Origin: UBA2357 sp002344625 | GTDB lineage: Bacteria > Pseudomonadota > Gammaproteobacteria > Burkholderiales > Rhodocyclaceae | Reading direction: 5' to 3' | DNA length: 64,000 bases | NCBI GenBank assembly: GCA_937995335.1 | Contig: CALKIH010000052.1 | Location: 1 to 64,000 of the forward strand | Shown here: one piece after another, positions 43,836-52,777 of the stretch | Numbering within the stretch: position 1 is the first letter of the stretch | Layout of the letters: each line of letters starts with the position of its first letter | The notes under the pieces: model-generated | Told to the model about the DNA's origin: nothing | The model's input: only the letters and a program-made list of their open reading frames with translations | Database searches by the model: none | Translations under genes and position numbers: made by a program

Positions 43836-45524
43836 ATGGGTTCAGCCGCCGAATTTCTGCGCGCGCGTGATTTCCTGCTCGCACACCGCGAAGACTATGC
43901 CACTGCCTATGCCGGATTCGAGTGGCCCGCTCTGAGCGAATTCAACTGGGCGCTCGATTATTTCGATGTGTTCGCCCGCGACAACGCCAGCCCGGCGCTG
44001 TGGATCGTGGAAGAGGACGGGCGCGAGGCGCGGCTGTCGTTCGCCGAGCTTTCCGAACGCTCCAACCGCGTCGCCAACTGGCTGCGGGCGCAAGGTGTCG
44101 GGCGCGGCGACAGGATGCTGGTGATGCTCGGCAACGAGGTGCCATTGTGGGAGACCATGCTGGCGGCGATCAAGCTCGGCGCCGTGGTGATACCCGCGAC
44201 CACCTTGCTGTCGCCCGATGACCTGGCCGACCGCTTGTCGCGCGGCCAGGTGCGTCACATCGTGATCGGCCACGCCCATGCCCCAAAGTTCGCCACGCTG
44301 GATGGCGACTACTCGCGGATCTGCGTCGGTGGTCACCTGCCTGGCTGGCTGGCGTTCGAGGAGGCCTATCTGGCCGACGCCGAGTTCGTGCCGGACGGCG
44401 CCACCCGCGCGACCGACCCGCTGCTGCTTTACTTTACCTCCGGCACCACCTCCAAGCCCAAGCTGGTGGAGCACTCGCACCAGTCCTATCCGGTGGGACA
44501 CCTGTCTACCATGTATTGGATCGGGCTCAAGCCCGGCGACCGCCACATGAACATCAGCTCGCCGGGCTGGGCCAAGCATGCCTGGAGCTGTTTCTTCGCC
44601 CCCTGGAATGCCGGTGCGTGCGTGTTCCTTTACAACTACGGGCGCTTCGACGCCAAGGGTCTGCTCGACGTGCTGGCGCGCTACCAGATCAGCACCCTGT
44701 GTGCGCCGCCGACGGTGTGGCGAATGCTGATCCAGCAAGACCTCGCCGCGTGCCGGAACAGCCTGCGCGAACTCATAGGCGCAGGCGAGCCGCTCAACCC
44801 GGAGGTCATCGAGCAGGTGCACAAGGCCTGGGGCATCACGATTCGCGATGGTTTCGGCCAGACCGAGACGACCGCCGTGGTCGGCAATTCCCCCGCTCAG
44901 CCACTCAAGCCGGGTTCGATGGGGCGGCCGTTGCCGGGATACCGGGTCGCGCTCCTGAATGCCGAGGGCGTGCCGGCGAGCGAGGGGGAAGTGTGCATCG
45001 TCCTCGACCGCCGGCCGCTCGGACTGATGCTCGGCTATGCCGGCGACGCGGCCAAGACGGCGGACGTGATGCGCGATGGCTACTACCGCACCGGTGACGT
45101 CGCCAGCATCGACGACGACGGCTATATCACCTATGTCGGGCGCGCGGACGACGTGTTCAAGGCGTCGGATTACCGGATCAGCCCGTTCGAACTCGAAAGC
45201 GTATTGATCGAACATCCCGCGGTGGCCGAGGCCGCGGTCGTTCCCAGCCCCGATCCGGTGCGATTGGCGGTGCCCAAGGCCTATGTGATCCTGGCGCCCG
45301 GCTTCGCGCCCGACGCCGAGCTTGCACGCGACATCCTCGCCTTCACCCGCGGGCATCTCGCGCCTTACAAGCGCATCCGCAGGATCGAGTTCGCAGACCT
45401 GCCCAAGACGATCTCGGGCAAGATCCGCCGCGTGGAACTGCGCAAGGCCGAGGAGGCGAAAGGAGGCACCGCGCGCGGCACACTCGAGTTTTTCGAAGAC
45501 GACTTTCCCGAGCTCAAGGGCTGA
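43836..45524 (+). CDS. AMP-forming acyl-CoA synthetase (medium-chain/benzoate-type)
   Basis: This 562-residue adenylate-forming enzyme has P-loop LLYFTSGTTSKPKLVEHSHQ and the later core motifs GFGQTETTAVVGNSP, YYRTGDVASIDDDGYITYVG and RADDVFKASDYRISPFELES. The catalytic lysine is in LPKTISGKIRRVELRK. Overall style is that of ACSM-type or fatty acid/aromatic acid CoA ligases; chain length cannot be told. AGGAGGAGA precedes the ATG. The 153-bp region before it is free of genes. No beta-oxidation or aromatic degradation genes sit beside it. Confidence 0.92.
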   Translation: MGSAAEFLRARDFLLAHREDYATAYAGFEWPALSEFNWALDYFDVFARDNASPALWIVEEDGREARLSFAELSERSNRVANWLRAQGVGRGDRMLVMLGNEVPLWETMLAAIKLGAVVIPATTLLSPDDLADRLSRGQVRHIVIGHAHAPKFATLDGDYSRICVGGHLPGWLAFEEAYLADAEFVPDGATRATDPLLLYFTSGTTSKPKLVEHSHQSYPVGHLSTMYWIGLKPGDRHMNISSPGWAKHAWSCFFAPWNAGACVFLYNYGRFDAKGLLDVLARYQISTLCAPPTVWRMLIQQDLAACRNSLRELIGAGEPLNPEVIEQVHKAWGITIRDGFGQTETTAVVGNSPAQPLKPGSMGRPLPGYRVALLNAEGVPASEGEVCIVLDRRPLGLMLGYAGDAAKTADVMRDGYYRTGDVASIDDDGYITYVGRADDVFKASDYRISPFELESVLIEHPAVAEAAVVPSPDPVRLAVPKAYVILAPGFAPDAELARDILAFTRGHLAPYKRIRRIEFADLPKTISGKIRRVELRKAEEAKGGTARGTLEFFEDDFPELKG

Positions 45525-45570
45525 CCCGCCGACCGGGCGACGATCCGGGGCGTGACCTGAGCGGATTAGC

Positions 45571-45579
45571 TGGTACAAT
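45571..45579 (+). promoter_or_regulatory. Extended -10 promoter of 4.5S RNA
   Basis: TGGTACAAT is an extended -10 element. It ends 7 bases before the first base of the 4.5S RNA, exactly where a transcript start is expected. A weak GTGACC lies in the -35 position. Confidence 0.7.
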
Positions 45580-45586
45580 CCCGGCC

Positions 45587-45686
<100 letters not shown>

Positions 45687-45697
45687 CCCGAACCAGC

Positions 45698-45735
45698 AAA
45701 AGGGCGCAATCCTCATTCAGGATTGCGCCCTTTTT
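45698..45735 (+). terminator. Rho-independent terminator of 4.5S RNA
   Basis: A 13-bp perfect stem (AGGGCGCAATCCT and complement) with a CATTC loop is followed by TTTTT. Its left arm is preceded by AAA, so it could also serve the convergent ZIP transporter gene that ends 50 bases further on. Confidence 0.95.
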
Positions 45736-45784
45736 CAGTTATGGCAGGGCGAGCAACGCTTCGCCGGCGGTGATTCGCCCGGCG

Positions 45785-46672
45785 TCAGAGCAAGGTATCG
45801 AGCAGCATCATTGCGATGAAGCCGCCGATGAGGCCGGTGGTCGCGAGGGTCTCGTGACCACGTCGATGGGATTCCGGAATGATTTCGTGGCTCACCACGA
45901 ACAGCATCGCACCGGCCGCGATCGCGAGTCCCCATGGCAGCAACGCGGTCGAGAGGCTCACCATCATCGAGCCCGCGAGTGCGGCGAGCGGCTCCACCAG
46001 CCCCGACAATGCCGCGATCGCCACCGCGAAGCGCCGGCCGTAGCCTGCGGCGACGAGCGCGATCGCGACGATCAGACCCTCGGGCACGTTTTGCAGCGAG
46101 ATGCCGATGGCGACGGCGTTGCCCGAATCCGGACCGCTCGCGGCGATGCCGATGGCGAGGCCTTCGGGAATGTTATGCACCGCGATCGCAAACACGAACA
46201 GCCATACCGCGTTCACCGAGCGGGAGCGCCCGGGCGCGTGGGTATGGGGCAGTGCGCGGTCTATCAGCAGCAGCGCGCCGGCACCGAGCGCGAGCCCGGC
46301 CGCGACCAGGCGCGCGGCGCCCGCGTCGGTGGCGCCGAGTGCGCGGGCGGCGTCGAAGCCCGGTAGCAGCAGTGAGAACACCGCCGCGGCCAGCATCACC
46401 CCGGCGCCAAAACCGAGCAGCATGCCCTGGACGCCGGCGCTGATACGGCGCATCACCAGCACCGGCAAGGCGCCGAGGGTGGTCGCAGCCGCGGCCATCG
46501 CACCGCCGAGCAGTGCCGCGGAAAGGTTTGTGCCCGCGGCGGGGAGGCGTTCGCCGAGCTGGAGCGCGAGCAGTACCAGTCCGGTCAGCGCCACCAGCCA
46601 GCCGAGCGCGGTGCGGGCGAGGGCGGCGAGACTTTCGGGTTGGTTGTGAAGGCGGGCAAGCTTTTCAACCAT
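45785..46672 (-). CDS. ZIP-family metal transporter
   Basis: This 295-residue inner-membrane protein has eight hydrophobic segments. The two metal-binding helices carry HNIPEGLAIGIAASGPDSGN and SLQNVPEGLIVAIALVAAGY, the HNxPEG and NxPEG signatures of ZupT/GufA-type ZIP transporters. A variable loop with HTHAPGRSRS could bind metal. Family members import Zn, Fe or Mn. The 251-bp upstream region contains a good Fur-box-like sequence, which suggests an iron-linked role here. An N-terminal polar stretch of about 20 residues precedes the first TM. Confidence 0.9.
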   Translation of the reverse strand: MVEKLARLHNQPESLAALARTALGWLVALTGLVLLALQLGERLPAAGTNLSAALLGGAMAAAATTLGALPVLVMRRISAGVQGMLLGFGAGVMLAAAVFSLLLPGFDAARALGATDAGAARLVAAGLALGAGALLLIDRALPHTHAPGRSRSVNAVWLFVFAIAVHNIPEGLAIGIAASGPDSGNAVAIGISLQNVPEGLIVAIALVAAGYGRRFAVAIAALSGLVEPLAALAGSMMVSLSTALLPWGLAIAAGAMLFVVSHEIIPESHRRGHETLATTGLIGGFIAMMLLDTLL

Positions 46673-46780
46673 TTTTCGGGTGCTCCGGGCGATGTCGATG
46701 GGGTGGCGAGGTTCTCGCCAGGATTACCGTTAAAGAACCTTTGGGTATCTCGGCTGCCGTGCGTTTATCCTAATCTAAAT

Positions 46781-46799
46781 GATAATGATTTTCATCATC
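46781..46799. promoter_or_regulatory. Fur-box-like operator
   Basis: GATAATGATTTTCATCATC matches 16 of the 19 positions of the Fur consensus GATAATGATAATCATTATC. It lies 109 bases upstream of the ZIP transporter ATG and 125 bases upstream of dnaX on the other strand. The local sequence is clearly more AT-rich than its surroundings. The ZIP gene is the likelier target. Confidence 0.7.
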
Positions 46800-46907
46800 A
46801 TTTGTGATAGTTCGGCGATATCGATGATTCCGAATCGCGAAGCCCGAACGATGCCGTGCCTGCCCGCTGTCGCCGGGTCACGGCGGCGTCGCTGCCCGAC
46901 TTGCCTC

Positions 46908-46916
46908 TGCTAGAAT
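46908..46916 (+). promoter_or_regulatory. Extended -10 element immediately before dnaX
   Basis: TGCTAGAAT is an extended -10. It ends 7 bases before the dnaX ATG, so the predicted transcript start coincides with the start codon. No Shine-Dalgarno is seen. Confidence 0.5.
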
Positions 46917-46923
46917 CCCGGCG

Positions 46924-48951
46924 ATGAGCTATCAGGTACTCGCGCGCAAGTGGCGGCCGAAATCTTTCGGCACGCTGGTTGGTCAGGAGCACGTCGTCAG
47001 GGCGCTTTCGCATGCACTCGCGACGGGGCGCCTGCACCATGCATGGCTGTTCACGGGTACCCGCGGGGTGGGCAAGACCACGATCAGCCGCATTCTTGCC
47101 AAGGCGCTCAATTGCGAAACAGGGGTGACCGCCGAGCCCTGTGGTGTGTGCAGCGCGTGTGCCGCGATCGATTCGGACCGCTTCCCCGACTATGTCGAGA
47201 TGGACGCGGCCTCGAATCGCGGTGTCGACGACATGGCGGCATTACTCGATCAGGCCGTGTATGCGCCGGTGCAGGGGCGTTACAAGGTCTACATGATCGA
47301 CGAAGTACACATGCTCACCGGTCATGCCTTCAACGCCATGCTGAAGACCCTCGAAGAGCCCCCCGAACATGTGAAGTTCATTCTCGCGACCACCGATCCA
47401 CAGAAGATTCCGGTAACGGTGCTGTCACGCTGCCTGCAGTTCAACCTCAAGCAAATGCCGCCCGGGCATATCGTCGACCACTTGTCGCGCATCCTCGCGG
47501 CCGAGTCGATCGCGTTCGAAGCGCCTGCGCTGCGCCATATCGCGCGTGCCGCCAGCGGTTCGATGCGCGATGCGCTGTCGCTGCTCGACCAGGCGATCGC
47601 CCATGGCGCCGGTCGGGTCGAAGAATTGCAGGTCACTCACATGCTCGGCACCGTTGGCGACGACCATCTGTTCGCGGTGCTCGACGGGGTGCGCGATGGC
47701 GACGTCGCGGCGCTGCTGGGTGTCGCCGACGACATGGAGGTGCGCAGCCTTTCGTTCGACGCGGCCTTGCAGACGCTGGCGTCGCTGTTCCACCGCATCG
47801 CGCTGCTGCAGTTTGCGCCGGGGGCGGTCGTAGATGAATCCGAGCGCATGCGGCTCGCGCCGTATGCCGAGGCCTTCGACGCCGAGTTTTTGCAGCTCGC
47901 GTACCAGATCGCGATTCACGGTCGCGATGAGTTGTCGTTGGCCCCGGACGACTACGCCGGTTTCACGATGTGTCTGTTGCGGCTGGTCGCGTTTCGCCCG
48001 GATCAGGCCGCTGCGCTGGGCGGGCAGGGCAGCGCAGGGCGCGGTGGCGATGGGCGGGCACGCGGGTTACCCGCATTGGCGGCCCCGGTGCCGACCCGGT
48101 CGCTGCCGTCAGGAGGCGAGCCACCCCCGGTGGCGGGTGCGGAGGACGCCAAGCGGCTGTCCGCCACCAAGGGTGCGATGGCCGGTGAGGTGGCGCATCG
48201 GCCGATGGGCGGGATGGTGCCCGAGCACGGTGCGCGGCCGGCCGTGAAGGGTGCGTCGCCTGTCGCCCGAGCCGAGCCCGCGATCGTGCGGGAGGTGGCT
48301 CGGTCCGCCGGCGAGGGGGATGGGTACCCCGCCGCGAGTGCGGATTCGGTGCCGCCCTGGATGGATCTGCCGCCCGAGGCCCAGGAGGGGCTGCCTGTCG
48401 CCGCTGCGCGGTTCGGGCCCGGTGTCGGGGTGGCGCATGTCGAAGAGACCGCGGCCACGGTTGCAGTGGCGGAACCGGTGAGGGGCGGCACCGACAGCGT
48501 GCTGGCGCCGGACGATGGGCGCGGGGGCGGTGATGTCGCCGCGATCGTCGATTTCGCTGCGCTGGTCGCCGTGGGGGACTGGCATGCGGTGGTGCGCGAA
48601 CTCGGGCTGGGCGGTATGTTGCGCGAACTGGCGCAGCATTGCGAGTGGGTGGCCCTGGTGGAGGGGCGGATCACCCTGCGGCTTGCGCCGACCCACAGGC
48701 ATTTGTTGAGCATGAATCCCGATCTGGCCGAGCGCTTGGGCGAGCAGGTCGGCAAGCGCATCGCGGCGGTGCGCAGGGTCGTGATCGAGGTCGGCGAGAT
48801 CGCCGGAGAAACCCCGGCGCAACGCGATGCCGCCGATCGACGTGCGCGGCATGTCGGGGCTGTCGCGGCTCTCGAGAGCGATCCCTTCGTGCGCGAACTG
48901 ATCGAACGATTCGATGCCACGCTCGTCGAGGCATCGGTCAAACCCCTTTGA
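46924..48951 (+). CDS. dnaX: DNA polymerase III subunits gamma and tau
   Basis: DnaX has 675 residues and is the AAA+ clamp-loader subunit. It starts SYQVLARKWRPKSFGTLVGQ. Walker A is GTRGVGKTTISRI (residues 45-57), the zinc module is C64/C73/C76/C79, Walker B is VYMIDEVHMLTGHAFNAMLK, and the sensor region is LEEPPEHVKFILATTDPQKI. A collar domain follows to about residue 370. A low-complexity Gly/Ala/Pro linker of about 170 residues leads to a C-terminal tau domain (WHAVVRELGLGGMLRELAQH ... FDATLVEASVKPL). No A-rich slippery site for a shorter gamma product was seen. ybaB and recR follow in the usual order. Confidence 0.96.
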   Translation: MSYQVLARKWRPKSFGTLVGQEHVVRALSHALATGRLHHAWLFTGTRGVGKTTISRILAKALNCETGVTAEPCGVCSACAAIDSDRFPDYVEMDAASNRGVDDMAALLDQAVYAPVQGRYKVYMIDEVHMLTGHAFNAMLKTLEEPPEHVKFILATTDPQKIPVTVLSRCLQFNLKQMPPGHIVDHLSRILAAESIAFEAPALRHIARAASGSMRDALSLLDQAIAHGAGRVEELQVTHMLGTVGDDHLFAVLDGVRDGDVAALLGVADDMEVRSLSFDAALQTLASLFHRIALLQFAPGAVVDESERMRLAPYAEAFDAEFLQLAYQIAIHGRDELSLAPDDYAGFTMCLLRLVAFRPDQAAALGGQGSAGRGGDGRARGLPALAAPVPTRSLPSGGEPPPVAGAEDAKRLSATKGAMAGEVAHRPMGGMVPEHGARPAVKGASPVARAEPAIVREVARSAGEGDGYPAASADSVPPWMDLPPEAQEGLPVAAARFGPGVGVAHVEETAATVAVAEPVRGGTDSVLAPDDGRGGGDVAAIVDFAALVAVGDWHAVVRELGLGGMLRELAQHCEWVALVEGRITLRLAPTHRHLLSMNPDLAERLGEQVGKRIAAVRRVVIEVGEIAGETPAQRDAADRRARHVGAVAALESDPFVRELIERFDATLVEASVKPL

Positions 48952-48976
48952 AACCAGTTACCAGGAGAGACGCATC

Positions 48977-49300
48977 ATGATGAAGGGTGGAATCGCAGGG
49001 CTGATGAAGCAGGCCCAGCAGATGCAGGAGAACATGAAGAAGATGCAGGACCAGCTCGCTTCGGTCGAGGTCGAAGGGCAGTCCGGCGCCGGCATGGTGA
49101 AGGTGCTGATGACCTGCAAGCATGACGTGCGCAGGGTGAGCATCGACGATTCGGTGATGGATGACAAGGAGATGCTCGAGGATCTGCTCGCGGCGGCCGT
49201 CAATGATGCCGTCCGGCGCGTGGAAACCACCACCCAGGAGAAGATGGCGGGCTTCACCGCCGGGCTCAATCTTCCGCCCGGAATGAAGTTGCCGTTCTGA
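48977..49300 (+). CDS. ybaB: YbaB/EbfC nucleoid-associated protein
   Basis: This 107-residue protein begins MMKGGIAGLMKQAQQMQENM, the family N-terminal helix. It continues KKMQDQLASVEVEGQSGAGM, a central beta-sheet with VKVLMTCKHDVRRVSIDDSV, and ends in AGLNLPPGMKLPF as many YbaB proteins do. It binds DNA as a dimer. AGGAG lies 9 bases before the first ATG; the second ATG three bases later is equally possible. It sits 25 bases after dnaX and 7 before recR. Confidence 0.97.
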   Translation: MMKGGIAGLMKQAQQMQENMKKMQDQLASVEVEGQSGAGMVKVLMTCKHDVRRVSIDDSVMDDKEMLEDLLAAAVNDAVRRVETTTQEKMAGFTAGLNLPPGMKLPF

Positions 49301-49307
49301 GGCCGTC

Positions 49308-49901
49308 GTGCTGCCTTCGACGCTCGACGAGTTGATCGAGGCGTTGCGCTGTCTGCCGGGTGTCGGCCCCAAGTCGGCCCAGCGCATGGCCTATCATCTG
49401 CTGCAGCGCGATCAGCGCGGTGCCGGCCGCTTGGCGACTGCGCTGCAAAAGTCGCTGGCGGTGTTGCGTCATTGCGAACGCTGCAACACGTTCACCGAGT
49501 CGCAGATCTGCGAACGCTGCGCCAGCACGCAGCGCGATGCGTCCTTGTTATGCGTGGTCGAGATGCCGGCCGACCTGGCGATGATCGAGCAGACCCAAGC
49601 ATACAATGGCCTGTACTACGTCCTGATGGGCCGGCTCTCGCCGCTCGACGGCATCGGGCCGCGCGAACTGAAGCTCGACAAGTTGCTCGCCCGGGCGAGC
49701 GATGGCGTGGTCCGTGAGGTGATTCTGGCGACCAACTTCACCAATGAAGGCGAGGCGACGGCGCATACCATTTCGGAGCTGCTCACGGCCCGGGGTCTTC
49801 ATGCGAGCCGTCTGTCACGTGGCGTGCCGGTTGGCGGCGAGCTCGAACACACCGATTCGGGAACGATCGCCCAGGCCCTGGTGGAAAGACGCGCGCTCTA
49901 G
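49308..49901 (+). CDS. recR: Recombination protein RecR
   Basis: RecR has 197 residues and is part of the RecFOR pathway that loads RecA at gaps. It has a helix-hairpin-helix (LRCLPGVGPKSAQRMAYHLL), the zinc finger CERCNTFTESQICERC (about residues 55-70) and a Toprim domain (LLCVVEMPADLAMIEQTQAY, GRLSPLDGIGPRELKLDKLL, LATNFTNEGEATAHTISELL). The C-terminal Walker-B-like segment is LSRGVPVGGELEHTDSGTIA. It starts with GTG seven bases after ybaB. Confidence 0.97.
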   Translation: MLPSTLDELIEALRCLPGVGPKSAQRMAYHLLQRDQRGAGRLATALQKSLAVLRHCERCNTFTESQICERCASTQRDASLLCVVEMPADLAMIEQTQAYNGLYYVLMGRLSPLDGIGPRELKLDKLLARASDGVVREVILATNFTNEGEATAHTISELLTARGLHASRLSRGVPVGGELEHTDSGTIAQALVERRAL

Positions 49902-50000
49902 GTCGTGTTCATGGAGCGGGGCCGCATGTTTGCAGAGAACGGCGCGCCGCAGGCGCAAGTGTTGGCCTTACAAGTGCTTTTTCTGATGCCGGCTTTCCCT

Positions 50001-50006
50001 TATAAT
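50001..50006 (+). promoter_or_regulatory. Putative -10 of the petABC promoter
   Basis: A consensus TATAAT lies 48 bases before the petA ATG in the 152-bp gap after recR. The -35 region at 17 bases distance (TTTTTC) is only a partial match. Confidence 0.5.
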
Positions 50007-50053
50007 CATGCAGCTTTTCAAATCGGATTTTGGTTTCCTTTCAGGAAGAGGTC

Positions 50054-50647
50054 ATGAGCGTGGATCAAAAGATGGACAGTAGCCGTCGAACACTGCTGTT
50101 TGCGACGTCGGCCGTGGGTGGCGTTGCTGCGGTGGCGACCGCAGTACCGTTCGTTGCCAGCTTGTCTCCGTCGGCACGGGCCAGGGCCGCGGGTGCCCCG
50201 GTCGAGGCTGACATCAGCAAGCTCGCCCCGGGCGAGTTGATGACAGTCGAATGGCGAGGCAAGCCGGTGTGGGTTCTGAGGCGTACGCCCGAAATGCTCG
50301 CCTCCCTCGAAAGAACGGCCGACAAGGTGTCGGATCCCGAGTCCGCGGTGCCGCAGCAGCCTCCGTATGCGACCAACGCGCATCGCTCGATCAATCCGGA
50401 ATACATGGTCATGGTGGGGATCTGCACCCACCTGGGCTGTTCGCCGAGTTCCAAGGTCGCTGCCGGTGCCGAGGGTGGCATGGGGGCCGACTGGGCTGGC
50501 GGCTTTTTCTGCCCCTGTCATGGTTCGACTTTCGATCTGGCGGGCCGGGTGTTCAAGAGCATGCCGGCGCCGACCAATCTCGAAGTTCCTCCTCACAAGT
50601 ACCTGGCTGACACCATGCTTCTCATTGGTGACGACGGAAAGGCCTGA
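50054..50647 (+). CDS. petA: Ubiquinol-cytochrome c reductase, Rieske iron-sulfur subunit
   Basis: This subunit has 197 residues. A Tat-like N-terminus (SSRRTLLFATSAVGGVAAVA) forms the membrane anchor. The [2Fe-2S] ligands are C124/H126 in GICTHLGCSP and C153/H156 in CPCHGSTFDLAGRVF; C129 and C155 make the disulfide. It passes electrons from ubiquinol to cytochrome c1 in the bc1 complex. The ATG at 50054 follows GGAAGAGG; the frame extends 8 codons up. First gene of petABC. Confidence 0.98.
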   Translation: MSVDQKMDSSRRTLLFATSAVGGVAAVATAVPFVASLSPSARARAAGAPVEADISKLAPGELMTVEWRGKPVWVLRRTPEMLASLERTADKVSDPESAVPQQPPYATNAHRSINPEYMVMVGICTHLGCSPSSKVAAGAEGGMGADWAGGFFCPCHGSTFDLAGRVFKSMPAPTNLEVPPHKYLADTMLLIGDDGKA

Positions 50648-50650
50648 ACG

Positions 50651-51919
50651 ATGACGACAAAATCGCAAGCCCTGGTGAACTGGATCGACGAGCGCTTTCC
50701 GCTCACCTCGTCCATCAAGGGGCATCTCACCGAGTACTACGCGCCGAAGAATTTCAACTTCTGGTATTTCTTCGGGTCGCTCGCGCTGCTGGTGCTGGTG
50801 ATCCAGATCGTGACCGGCATCTTCTTGGTCATGCACTACAAGCCCGATGGCACGCTGAACTCGGCCGGCATCCCGGTCGCGTTCGCGAGCGTCGAGTACA
50901 TCATGCGCGAAGTGCCGGGTGGGTGGTTGATCCGGTACCTGCATTCCACCGGTGCTTCGGCGTTTTTCGTCGTCGTCTATCTGCACATGTTCCGCGGGCT
51001 GTTGTATGGCTCCTACCGCAAGCCGCGCGAGCTGATCTGGATCTTCGGTACCCTGATCTTCCTGGTATTGATGGCCGAAGCCTTCATGGGCTATCTGCTG
51101 CCGTGGGGGCAGATGTCGTTCTGGGGCGCGCAGGTCATCATCAACCTGTTCTCGGCGATTCCGCTGATCGGTCCCGATCTCGCACTGATGATTCGCGGCG
51201 ACTACGTGATCGGGGATGCGACGCTCAACCGCTTCTTCGCGTTCCATGTGATCGCGGTGCCGCTGATCCTGATCGGTCTCGTGGCCGCTCACATCATCGC
51301 GCTGCACGAAGTGGGTTCGAACAACCCCGACGGCGTCGAGATCAAGAAGAAAAAGGATGCAAACGGCATTCCGCTCGACGGCATCCCGTTCCATCCGTAT
51401 TACACGGTCAAGGACATCGTCGGCGTGGTCGGCTTCCTGATCCTGTTTTCGGCGGTCGTGTTCTTCTGGCCCGAAGGCGGCGGCTACTTCCTCGAATACA
51501 ACAACTTCATTCCCGCCGATCCGCTGACGACGCCGCTGCACATCGCGCCGGTATGGTATTTCACGCCGTTCTACTCGGTGCTGCGTGCGGTCACCTATCC
51601 GCTGTTCGGGATCGATGCGAAGTTCTGGGGGGTGGTTGCGATGGGGGCCTCGGTGGTGATCATCGCCTTCCTGCCGTGGCTGGACCGCAGCCCGGCGAAG
51701 TCGATTCGCTACAAGGGGCCGATCTTCAAGGCCGCGCTGGTCGTGTTCATCATTTCGTTCTTCATTCTCGGCTACCTCGGGGTGCTGCCCCCGACGCCGA
51801 TGCGGACGCTGGTCGCACAAATCTGCTCGGTGCTTTATTTCGCCTTCTTTTTGTTGATGCCCTGGTACAGCAAGCTGGACAAGTGCAAACCGGAACCGGA
51901 TCGGGTGAATTTCAAATGA
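50651..51919 (+). CDS. petB: Cytochrome b of the bc1 complex
   Basis: This 422-residue protein has at least eight TM helices. Heme-ligand histidines are in RYLHSTGASAFFVVVYLHMF and FAFHVIAVPLILIGLVAAHI. WGQMSFWGAQVIINLFSAIP contains the Qo-site WGQ region, and DPLTTPLHIAPVWYFTPFYS has the PxHxxPEWY-type loop in the form HIAPVWYF (the usual PEWY is PVWY here). It oxidises ubiquinol and pumps charge by the Q cycle. It is three bases after petA and overlaps petC by four. Confidence 0.97.
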   Translation: MTTKSQALVNWIDERFPLTSSIKGHLTEYYAPKNFNFWYFFGSLALLVLVIQIVTGIFLVMHYKPDGTLNSAGIPVAFASVEYIMREVPGGWLIRYLHSTGASAFFVVVYLHMFRGLLYGSYRKPRELIWIFGTLIFLVLMAEAFMGYLLPWGQMSFWGAQVIINLFSAIPLIGPDLALMIRGDYVIGDATLNRFFAFHVIAVPLILIGLVAAHIIALHEVGSNNPDGVEIKKKKDANGIPLDGIPFHPYYTVKDIVGVVGFLILFSAVVFFWPEGGGYFLEYNNFIPADPLTTPLHIAPVWYFTPFYSVLRAVTYPLFGIDAKFWGVVAMGASVVIIAFLPWLDRSPAKSIRYKGPIFKAALVVFIISFFILGYLGVLPPTPMRTLVAQICSVLYFAFFLLMPWYSKLDKCKPEPDRVNFK

Positions 51920-52671
51920 CAATGAACGTATTCAAGACCCTCAAGCGTTTCGCCGCCGTCCTGCTGTTCGTGCCGTCGCTCGCGCTGGCGGCGGGTGCCG
52001 CGGTGCATCTCGACCGGGCCCCGGTCAGCACTGATCCGGCGGCGCTGCAACACGGTGCCAAGCTGTTCGTCAATTACTGTATGGGCTGTCATAGCGCCAG
52101 TTTCATGCGCTACAACATGATGAACAGCATCGGGCTCACCGATCAGCAGATTCGCGACAACCTGATGTTCACCGGTGAGCGTGTCGGTGATCTGATGAAG
52201 ATCTCCATGCGCCCGAGCGAATCCAAGGTCTGGTTCGGCAAGGCGCCGCCCGATCTGACCCTGATCGCGCGGCAGCGCGCTTCCGGCGACGGCAGCGGTG
52301 CCGACTGGTTGTACACGTATCTGCGCCAGTTCTACCGCGACGACCAGCGTCCGACCGGCTGGAACAATGTGGTCTTCGCAAACGTCGGGATGCCCCACGT
52401 GTTGTGGGAGTTGCAGGGCGAGCAGGTCGCGAAGGTGACCGAGAACGCCGATGGGACCAAGAGCTTCGAGTTGAGCCTGGCATCGCCGGGCACGCTTTCG
52501 GTGGAAGAGTTCGACAAGGCGGTCGCCGACCTGGTGTCTTATCTGGTCTGGTTGGGTGAACCCGTCGCCGAGAAGCGCAAGACGATCGGTGTTTTCGTGC
52601 TGCTGTTCCTGGCCGGCCTATTCGTTCTGAGCTATGCGCTCAAGAAGAATTACTGGAGGGATATCCACTAG
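51916..52671 (+). CDS. petC: Cytochrome c1 of the bc1 complex
   Basis: This cytochrome has 251 residues. A signal peptide (AAVLLFVPSLALAAGA) precedes the mature part. The heme attachment site is CMGCH at residues 55-59 in FVNYCMGCHSASFMRYNMMN. The distal Met ligand is probably in NVGMPHVLWELQG. A C-terminal TM anchor (TIGVFVLLFLAGLFVLSYAL) holds it in the membrane. It starts inside the petB stop (ATGA); a second ATG two codons later is possible. A terminator follows. Confidence 0.97.
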   Translation: MTMNVFKTLKRFAAVLLFVPSLALAAGAAVHLDRAPVSTDPAALQHGAKLFVNYCMGCHSASFMRYNMMNSIGLTDQQIRDNLMFTGERVGDLMKISMRPSESKVWFGKAPPDLTLIARQRASGDGSGADWLYTYLRQFYRDDQRPTGWNNVVFANVGMPHVLWELQGEQVAKVTENADGTKSFELSLASPGTLSVEEFDKAVADLVSYLVWLGEPVAEKRKTIGVFVLLFLAGLFVLSYALKKNYWRDIH

Positions 52672-52719
52672 GGCGGGCGGGCCGCGGCATGGGCCGCAAT
52701 GGTGCTCGATTGCCCACTA

Positions 52720-52756
52720 CGCACCACGCGCGGCCCGCGTGGTGCGCTTTGTTTTT
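52720..52756 (+). terminator. Rho-independent terminator after petABC
   Basis: An 11-bp perfect stem (CGCACCACGCG / CGCGTGGTGCG) with a 5-base loop is followed by CTTTGTTTTT. It lies 48 bases after petC and just before sspA. Confidence 0.9.
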
Positions 52757-52777
52757 CAAATCCGGAGTTGCTTTATC

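Noticed and set aside
46924..48951. Programmed frameshift in dnaX
   Set aside because: No A-rich slippery heptamer with a downstream stem was found by eye in the expected region; the GC-rich linker lacks A-runs.
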